64,000 nt of DNA, from contig NMRB01000007.1 in the NCBI GenBank assembly GCA_002633025.1, positions 959,157 through 1,023,156 on the forward strand. Direction: 5' to 3'. This DNA comes from Notospermus geniculatus. Its lineage: Eukaryota > Nemertea > Pilidiophora > Heteronemertea > Lineidae. The notes beneath the pieces were generated by a model. It did no database searches. It worked only from the letters and a program-made list of their open reading frames with translations, and was not told where the DNA came from. Each line of letters opens with the position of its first letter. Positions within the stretch are counted from its first letter, which is position 1. A program made the position numbers and the translations under genes. Of the stretch, positions 56,917-64,000 are shown in pieces.

Positions 56917-59900
56917 TTGTTGGTGCTCTCACGAGAACGGCCGACTTGTCATTGGCAAAATGGAACCGGCTGGTTCTCTATCCTAATCTGCAGACTATGT
57001 TCGACTGGTTACCGGTACCTACGGTAGGCGGGAGATAAAAACGAAAATTGTTGAGCGAACTTACCCGTGATCGAGCGAGCTCCTGCCACCGGGTCTGTCT
57101 AGAATACTAAAATGATCCTTCTCTGTAGCAAAAACCGATGCCACTGTTTAACTAATCTGGATGGTGATACCGGTGGAATCTGGAACGACAAACGGTAACT
57201 GTTCTGAGTGAGAGGCGTAATGATGTCAGCTGGAGGGGATCTATTATTTTAATTAGCAATAGAGATCGCAGCTGAAATCATTTTTAAAATCTGGAAATAT
57301 GGGCGCTTTGGCTTATCGTGTAGATGCGCTAAATGGAGTGTTGAATTTGAAATTAGCGATTAGATTAACATTTATGCGAATTTGCCAGAAATTGACTAAT
57401 AATGCAGCTGAACTAGTGCTTATCAAGCTATATCATCAGATGTGTGATAGTATTTCCAATCTAGGAGCAGTGATCTGTTGTACATTGTCATGATATTAAA
57501 CAAATCAGAATAATGCATTCTCTATCTTGCAAATCAGTATTCCAAAAGATACTTCGATTCGATCCCATCACAAATTTTATGAATCGATATAGGCCCCTAC
57601 ACATATGCATGATTTTTCGAAATTTGTTGATGTGATAATCATCAAAAATAGATAAGAGAGGAGATATCTATTTTTGTAATCATACAACATACGACCAATT
57701 CGTATTCAGATTTACCAGCCATGTTGACCGTATCCTTGTATCCAAAACAATTGTCCGCATTATTTGAGCAGATCGTTTCAGAATGCAGGAGTGATTTTTA
57801 AACACAATTCTGGCCTCGTCACTGATAATGTATCGTATTAATCTTGTGTGGTATATTTGCATCAGGTGCGTGGAAGTGTCTCGCCCGACCTTGACCGAGT
57901 TCAGAATCAAGTGTCATTCTTGCAACCGCTCATTTACTGAATAATCCTTGAATAAATCGTGTCTAATACTCGCACAAGAGGCAGATGTATTGCTCATTGC
58001 AGCACAAGCAATAAGTATTGCGACGTATAAATTCAATGAAAAGCAATGCCTCTTGTTTCCACGAACAATGAACGATCAAAAATGTGACCTCATGCAACAT
58101 CCGCACACACGGGGCAATGTTGATGCTTTCCACAAACTGCCAGCAAAGAGCAAGAAAAGTTGCCTCGTACGAGCTATTTGTTGCATCTTCCATCTCGATC
58201 CGTTTTCTTTCACCAACAAACGTCTGAGTTACAGCAGTCCACGGTGCTCAGTGGATCTTTCGTCAAACAAGGGCAGTATACCGAGAAAAATCGTTGCTCT
58301 GGTCGTTGAAATAACTTTTTCGACTTGAACAGAGCTTGAGCAAAGCCTGCTGTCCCGTCACCAGAACGCTAAATTGACTGATGAAACTGCTCACGTGCGA
58401 GTTTCCTCAGGCGAGTTTAGATCTCAATGTGCATTACACCATTGTTGGTTTGGGGCGTACGACGGACACTGAGAGAATGACAAATGACAGCCATAGTTTC
58501 CTTCGGCACCCATTGATGGCGAACTAGAAAACTCCCTAATTCCAGGTGTAATGTATGAAAATGCCCCCCCCCCATATGACAAATGCCCGCTTTNCATTAC
58601 AGCTGCCTCACAAAGTGAAATGTTTCGTACGATTTTCCGCCTTACCTTGGTGTCTTTCTAGTGGGTGATCCACATCATTTTGGCCACATCGCGCTCCGAG
58701 CAAGCAGCTCGCATAATCTCTCCTTGATACCTCGCCCTGTCACTCCGTGAGGTCAACCACCTCGATGGCAGTGATGCCGTGCCGTCAAAAGCGGAAAAGG
58801 TCCCAAAAACTGAGTGTAGTCAATTGCAGACGAGTCAATATTTGCACCAAAATTAACGAGATTTTGTCCAGAAAACCATTTTTCACAATTATTATATTAG
58901 TGTTACACCATCCTCTATGGAAACACTGTAGTTTACCGTTAACTGCTGGTGGCGTACACTACATTCCAGTAGGCTTATCACATGGATGCATTAGGCCTAG
59001 GAGTGGAGGAGTGGCTGAACGAAGTACGGGTCAATACGAAATCCACTAATCAATAACTTTTTATGGAAATGTTGCTGTATTTCTGGTCGATGAGGAGTGA
59101 GAGGCGTTCCAATTAGTATCCATGTTGTTCACGCATCTGCAAGCCATGACGAGTTCGCTGTTCCGGTTCCTTATTCCTTGGAGGTTTTTTCTTGTGCACT
59201 CACTACACTGCGCATATATAGGGCAGGTGCCAATTACTACTGAAATGAACACGATGCATAACCGGCCTTCCTACACCCCCGATGAATATTCCAATGTCAC
59301 AACAATCTAAATGTTGAAAATTGTAGGCCTGCTTTTAACGCCATCCGTATGATCATACGCGCCACCTGTCAACGCTAAGGGCTTGATGTATTCATGGTAT
59401 TCACAGACAATCAACATTTTTATTCCGTCCTCCACATATTCTAACTTTTATTCAATCTTATCGAATTTGAAATGCAATCAAATCTAGCATCTAACGACAG
59501 CATTTGCAATAATCGCGTTACTTTTACGACCGTCTGACACACGGGGGCGTTGGTGTAACCGGCCAGGGAGAAATGGGTTAAGTGCCGATGTTCTGTGTGT
59601 CCCCTTATTGTTTGGGAAACGCTGGCAGATAGATCGACATGTTTCTCTGTGTGTCCTCTATTGTAAAGTCGCCGCTTATTCCGTCAGACAATAGGAGGGA
59701 AACACTCAGAGATGGGGAACACTGGTAGATGTTACACCGGAGTTGAGAGACTACAATCATGTGATTCCCATCTGAAGCTTGGGATCCATTCGGCAGTCAC
59801 TTCGGCACTTCGTGGTATCGTCATTGTGAAAACATCTGTTGTTGTTACACTGATAGAAGCATTGCTACCATCATCGTCCCTGCCCTCTTATGGTCGCGGA

Positions 59901-59949
59901 AGGGAACACGCTTTGTTGAATATCGTTCCAGATCGAAATGAGGGACCAG

Positions 59950-60012
59950 CGGCCGTATGCATAAAAAACAAAAGATAAGGGAAATTTTACCCGTGTTTTG
60001 TGCATACGGCCC
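59950..60012. mobile_element. Short Harbinger-like MITE (CGGCCGTATGC...GCATACGGCCC)
   Basis: CAG flanks both ends. The inner part GCATAAAAAACAAAA partly pairs with TTTTGTGCATAC. It is related by its ends to the other GGGCC-type MITEs. Confidence 0.65.
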
Positions 60013-60113
60013 CAGGGCTTTTCTTGTGCACTCAGTACACTACGCACATTGGGCAATTACAACTGAAAAAGTCCTAATGAGTGCTTACAAGTTACCCTGA
60101 AACCAGAGACATA

Positions 60114-60231
60114 GGGCCGTATTCTAGAAGCTTCCTTTATTTTAAGGTTTACCTTTATCTATTGTTTGCTGGGCATAATACAAAAGCTTAAAGTGGGCCT
60201 TAGAGTTTAGGAGGCCTCTAGAATACGGGCC
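60114..60231. mobile_element. MITE of the GGGCCGTATTCTAGAAGC family
   Basis: The ends GGGCCGTATTCTAGA and TCTAGAATACGGGCC are inverted repeats, with inner GCTTCCTTTATTTTAAGG partly matching the other side. Confidence 0.7.
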
Positions 60232-60293
60232 TAGAAGTACGGCCAGCTACTAGGCCTACCATTTCCTAGATATCGTCGCCCATCGAAAGTCTA

Positions 60294-60559
60294 GGAGCGT
60301 ATTCTAGAAGCTTCCCTAACTCTAAGGTTTACTTTTAGCTATTAGGGTGTTTAAGAAATCAAACGATAAACGTTAACTTTACGACAACGTTACTTTTTGT
60401 ACCGAAAATGCAATATATAATCTGGCGAATTTGCAGTATGAAAAATAACGTTGTCGTAAAGTTAACGTTTATCGTTTGATTTCTTAAACTCCCTATTATT
60501 TGCAGGGCAAAATACAAAAGGTTAAAGTGGACCTTTTAAGGAGGCTTCTAGAATATGGG
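60294..60559. mobile_element. Same MITE family, interrupted by a second MITE (60,345-60,493)
   Basis: Outer ends: GCGTATTCTAGAAGCTTCC and GGAGGCTTCTAGAATATGG. The inner element runs from GGGTGTTTAAGAAATCAAAC to GTTTGATTTCTTAAACTCCC, flanked by TATTA on both sides (60,340-60,344 and 60,494-60,498). Inner arms include GATAAACGTTAACTTTACGA and its complement. It lies just downstream of the globin stop codon. Confidence 0.8.
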
Positions 60560-60589
60560 TATACAATGTATCTAGAGTTTGTTATAATG

Positions 60590-61930
60590 TCACTGGGCAC
60601 TCTGGACCCCTTCGATCATAATGACGACTAGTGCTTCAACCCAGGTGCCCCAGGCCTTGCCACAGTACTCATCCATCGCGCTGCCAACACCAGTGGATAT
60701 TGCCTCCAGAAGAACAGGCCCAACTTTCTGCAAGAAGAAAAGTATTGCTTGGGAGGTTTAGAAATCAAACGACAAACATAAACGTTATACCCCCATCACA
60801 CTGAAGTAGTTCTCAAAACGTCCTGCCCCGTCCTAAAAAAATCGTAAAACGGGCTAGAACGTGCAACCCTTGGCAAAATAATGCCTCGATGTTCTGGAGC
60901 ACGCTTCCCGTCCATTAAGTTCGTAAAAAGTTGCCACTGCGTCAACTCCGTTCGCAGACAGTTTGAGCCCGTTCGACAAAATTTTCAAGAACGTACTGAG
61001 AACTAGCTCAGTGTGATGGGGGTATTAACGACAACGTTATTTTTGTACCGAAAATGCAATATAAAATCTATTAATGAATGTTTATCGTTTGATTTCTAAA
61101 TCTCCCAATTGGTAACAGAATTCTTTGACCGCACACGACACAGCGGCCTCTCCGTGCGAGTTTCTCGCATGGGTTGGCTATTGACAACTCAACCAGACAA
61201 TTCTCACGTGGCCAAGGGCGAGTTTCAACTTCGGCCCTGTGTGATCGTCCAGGATCGCTTGATGACGACGGGGGCATTACTCTTATAAGTATGGAGTTCA
61301 GTACTGCCACAAAGAGAAAGAGAAAAGGGTAGTCTTCACTTACGTCAAAGTGTTCCTTCCGACACCCATACTTATAATGACCCTTCCCAACATCAAAAGC
61401 CAACTGTCTCATCTTTTCTGGTTCGTCGAGAGCAGCAACCAACCGGCCAATAGTGTTCATCGTCTTTAGTGACTGCGTGACTAACACTCTGTCCTTGTCT
61501 CTGATTAGCTGATCCAGTGGGCGTTCTCGCATGAATTTGAAAAGCTTTTGATAATCTGGATAGGTCGTAAAAAACCTGAAATAGAAGAGTAATGCGGAAT
61601 GAACGCTGCTGCAACTGTATACACCGTCAGATAACAAGGGGCTGTCAAAAACTGTAGTGAGGTTCGGAAAAACCGTTTACGTAAATAATACGACAAAATG
61701 ATGTCACAGGGCATTCAAATTCCAGTGACGTCAATGTCGTGACGTTCACGTTCGCCTTTTATTTTCTAAACATCTCTAGTTATCGGGAAAACGGTAGATT
61801 AGGCCTACTTTTGATAGAAAGCCATCCCAAATTTCTTCTGGTCGTTCTTGATATGCTTGTCCCATGATTCCTTGATCGCCTCGGTCTGTTGCTGATCCAA
61901 CCCCGTGTCCTTGTTCACAGTGGCTGCCAT
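60590..61930 (-). CDS. Globin (single-domain heme protein)
   Basis: Exons 61930-61809, 61575-61344 and 60727-60590 in phase, 163 aa. It has the classical three-exon layout, with the first intron in the B helix region and the second in G. Visible features: N-terminal extension MAATVNKDTG; helix A with AIKESWDKHI; the CD region YPDYQKLFKF; the F helix MRQLAFDVGKGHYKYG, where His in GKGH is the likely proximal (F8) ligand; and the G/H helices (VGPVLLEAISTGVGSAMDEY, AWGTWVEALVVIMIEGVQ). By my alignment of the E helix (QSLKTMNTIG against HGKKVLTALG), the distal E7 position is Gln, not His. Oxygen binding or redox use is expected. The start MAATVNK is 11 bp after a splice acceptor (TTTCAG), so a non-coding exon lies upstream. 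Confidence 0.92.
60751..61106. mobile_element. Second copy of the inner MITE, itself interrupted by another MITE (60,790-61,022)
   Basis: Ends: GGGAGGTTTAGAAATCAAAC and GTTTGATTTCTAAATCTCCC. The insert runs from CCCCCATCACACTGAAG to its complement CTCAGTGTGATGGGGG, with arms around GTTCTCAAAACGT and ACGTACTGAGAAC. It lies inside globin intron 2. Confidence 0.75.
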
Positions 61931-64000
61931 ATTGTTGTCAGCTGAAATGAGAATTGCATTAATAGGCTGAACTTTGACAAATATGAACATACATTGAGGA
62001 AATTCTTTGGTTACTCTGTCTACGTTTATTATAGAAGCACAACGTTTCAACCAGTGTACCTTTCCCAAAATGCTTTGCCTACAACCGACCCCAGCCAATC
62101 AAAATCCCGCACCACTTGGGAGTAAAGCGGGAGTAAAGATTCTTGGGTTCGGACTCACAGTCACGCGGCATCTTGGATCAAAGGTCTTGGGAGGCCCTGC
62201 TTCTGTGCGAACAGCTCGTNTCCTCCTGTCAGTATAATTCCTCCAAGGTCACACAGAATGGAAGAACAATGAAGGCAGGAGAGACCAACTTAAATGCATA
62301 CTTTTTCGTGAGGTTGATGTAAGGTGAGGTTTGACGTTGTCTTTGGGTGACAAGCACAATATAAGGAAGTTTGACTACCATGGATTAGTGTCGCTACCGT
62401 AGAAATCCACCGAAAACAATTGAAGTTGACGGACCCGAAAAGACGAATACATGAATACAATGTCGGCAAAGGGTATGGTGGACAAGTATAGCCTACACCA
62501 AACAAAATGCACATCACGCTTTAGGTTTACCCTCGGTATTTCCTTTGAATCCGTCTGATTACAGCAACACAGCAATTCCGAGCACGATCTCAGAATGAAC
62601 ACAGGCTCAACCTCGGTTGAACCATCCGTGGAATAACGTCTTCAGCCTTTGGGTGATCGAGCGGAATTCGTTCGCGGAATCAAAATGAAGACACAACTTT
62701 CTTTTGCCGACGACAAAGAAAGTAATCAGGATGCAAATATTGGTTACTGATGAGCATGCGCGAGGGAGCGTGCTGATCATCCTTGTCATTGCTCATAGAG
62801 GTGTACCACTGCAACGGAGTGGAATGTAGTACAGTCCATGTCTGTCTCACAGGATAAAGGACCAGCTCTTCGGCAAAATAGGCAATAGGTGTACAGAGTA
62901 TTGAGTACGCGGCAGGCTTTCTTGTCCGTACAGTTTAAGCGCATTTTCTTGCCACCAATTCAGTTTCCATGGCGCGTTGCCGGTCCCTGAAATTCTGGTC
63001 ATTTCACTCGCTATAGATCAGTTCAAATTAGGTCATCGTTTATGACGTCATGACGATTTCTTGGCAACCCGCACATGCGCAGTAGCCATTTTCCTTGACA
63101 ACGCGGAGGCTGGTGTGTTTACAATGGTTCAACGAAGGATTCCGGCAATCGGCAGCATTTTTGGTGGTTCTCTTCGATATTTCTGCAGGGGNCAGTGAAG
63201 AACCTCTATATTGTCATCCTTATGAAAATAAACGAGAGAAGAGATGTTTTGAGAAGATGCCGCACACCTCGTCCTGGCTCTTCAAGAAGTGCCTTGGTTC
63301 TCGACAAGTTTTGCTTTCCAAGAAGACTTCACTTGCTCTTGCCGTTGTCGGCCACCGCACATGGCAATGTTTGTGGTTCCTGCTCGTGGAGCAAGGAATC
63401 TGCCATGATGTTGCTGCGGGCTTCCATTCAGGAATTAACAGAACCTCTGACGAGGGTCAACCCTCAGTAACTGGACCAGCGTCTTCAGACAATTTCCTTC
63501 ATCACCCGCCCCCCCCCCGCATCACCCGCAAGGCTATCGATGAGTACTAAAGGAAGAGAGACGTACCATCGTCTCAGCTGTCAAAAAAATAAACAGCGAC
63601 GAAGTTTTTTACCCCTAAAACCTTCCTCAGCCTTGCAGAGACTCGGGTATCCTTAATGTCAAACTGATGAAACAGCTGTTCCATGCCTCGATCAACTTCT
63701 CAACCAAGAAACCTGAGCCAGACTTTGTTTACTTACGACATCAATCTCGTTTAAGCCGTAATAAAATATTTGCCATCAGTCAAATTTGCTTCATTTTTTA
63801 AATTATGATTTACGCCGATTCATTTTGTTGCATTACAACGTTGAAATATCTGGTGCGTTATTTGTAATCATGATGATGAAGGTTCATATACTATTCAGGA
63901 GCGAGCAAGTTCAAAGATGGCGACTCTACCAGATGTAACGTTTTCGAGTGTTGCCCATATCCCAGGGTTTCCATACAGCGTCCAAGAGAAACCATGACTT
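61931..64000. other. Region upstream of the globin; no convincing gene
   Basis: Two single N (62,220 and 63,192). An open frame 63,095-63,550 (and another from 63,124) spans the N at 63,192 and has no features I recognise. AAGATGGCGACTCTACC at 63,914 looks like a vertebrate-style first-exon start (63,917, MATLPDVTF), with a possible donor GTAACG at 63,933, and may be the 5' end of a gene to the right; this is weak. Confidence 0.35.

Larger units (their letters stand above)
55229..60113. other. Long gene-poor region between SLC45 gene 2 and the globin
   Basis: I see no coding exon with support. It holds a perfect 22-bp inverted repeat at 56,872-56,916, a single N at 58,594 beside a C run, and a MITE at 59,950-60,012. 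Runs of G at 55,786 and C at 58,564 are weak points of the assembly. Confidence 0.4.

Noticed and set aside
61071-61343. C-terminal continuation of globin exon 2 beyond EHFD
   Set aside because: A GTAAGT donor follows HFD at 61,343 and the next exon (KVGPVLLEA) restores the globin fold; the open frame beyond is intron.
63095-63550. 151-codon plus frame near the right end
   Set aside because: It spans an N, needs that base to keep frame, and competes with another open frame over the same DNA.

Overview
This window is nuclear DNA from an invertebrate animal. Genes are split by introns with GT/AG borders, coding exons make up a small share of the sequence, and short palindromic transposons, SINE-like repeats and the octamer TAGGCCTA are common. 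Allele-like copies with many indels suggest a highly polymorphic, probably marine, bilaterian. Phylum cannot be fixed from the sequence; an ambulacrarian or a lophotrochozoan would both fit.

Layout. 1-8,536 and 13,838-24,206 are two direct copies of one segment. Each carries BANP (BEN-domain nuclear protein) and a small unrecognised basic-protein gene with 86 codons. Copy A has lost its BANP 5' end at the window edge; copy B is complete (459 aa predicted). Between the copies (about 8.5-10.6 kb) lie the last two exons of an aquaporin. Its UGA stop sits in the read-through context UGA-CUA-G and is followed by a 106-codon in-frame extension, like vertebrate AQP4. Next comes a 1.2-kb local duplication of the BANP first exon, starting at a single N.

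24.9-28.6 kb is cyclin E with a long N-terminal region and a conserved C-terminal LTPPQSGKK degron. Its 3' flank is duplicated on either side of another single N. 34.6-37.3 kb is a BCL11-like zinc-finger gene. It converges on PIGM (38.4-40.9 kb, minus), the catalytic mannosyltransferase of GPI-anchor synthesis. 41.4-45.4 kb is a phase-consistent five-exon gene for an acidic protein with an HMG-box-like segment. 46.7-55.2 kb holds two tandem SLC45-family transporters (minus), with identical intron positions. 60.6-61.9 kb is a three-exon globin (minus) whose second intron contains nested MITEs. The last 2 kb shows no convincing gene.

The genes do not form one pathway. The main interest is in (i) the aquaporin read-through candidate, (ii) the small basic gene with two possible first exons and only synonymous differences between copies, (iii) a 97-bp insertion with a 15-bp target duplication and a hammerhead-ribozyme-like fold, (iv) a 1.3-kb insertion with seven copies of GTCCCTCCGTTACC, and (v) a group of Harbinger-like MITEs, some nested. 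The duplications may be unmerged haplotypes rather than real tandem duplications.
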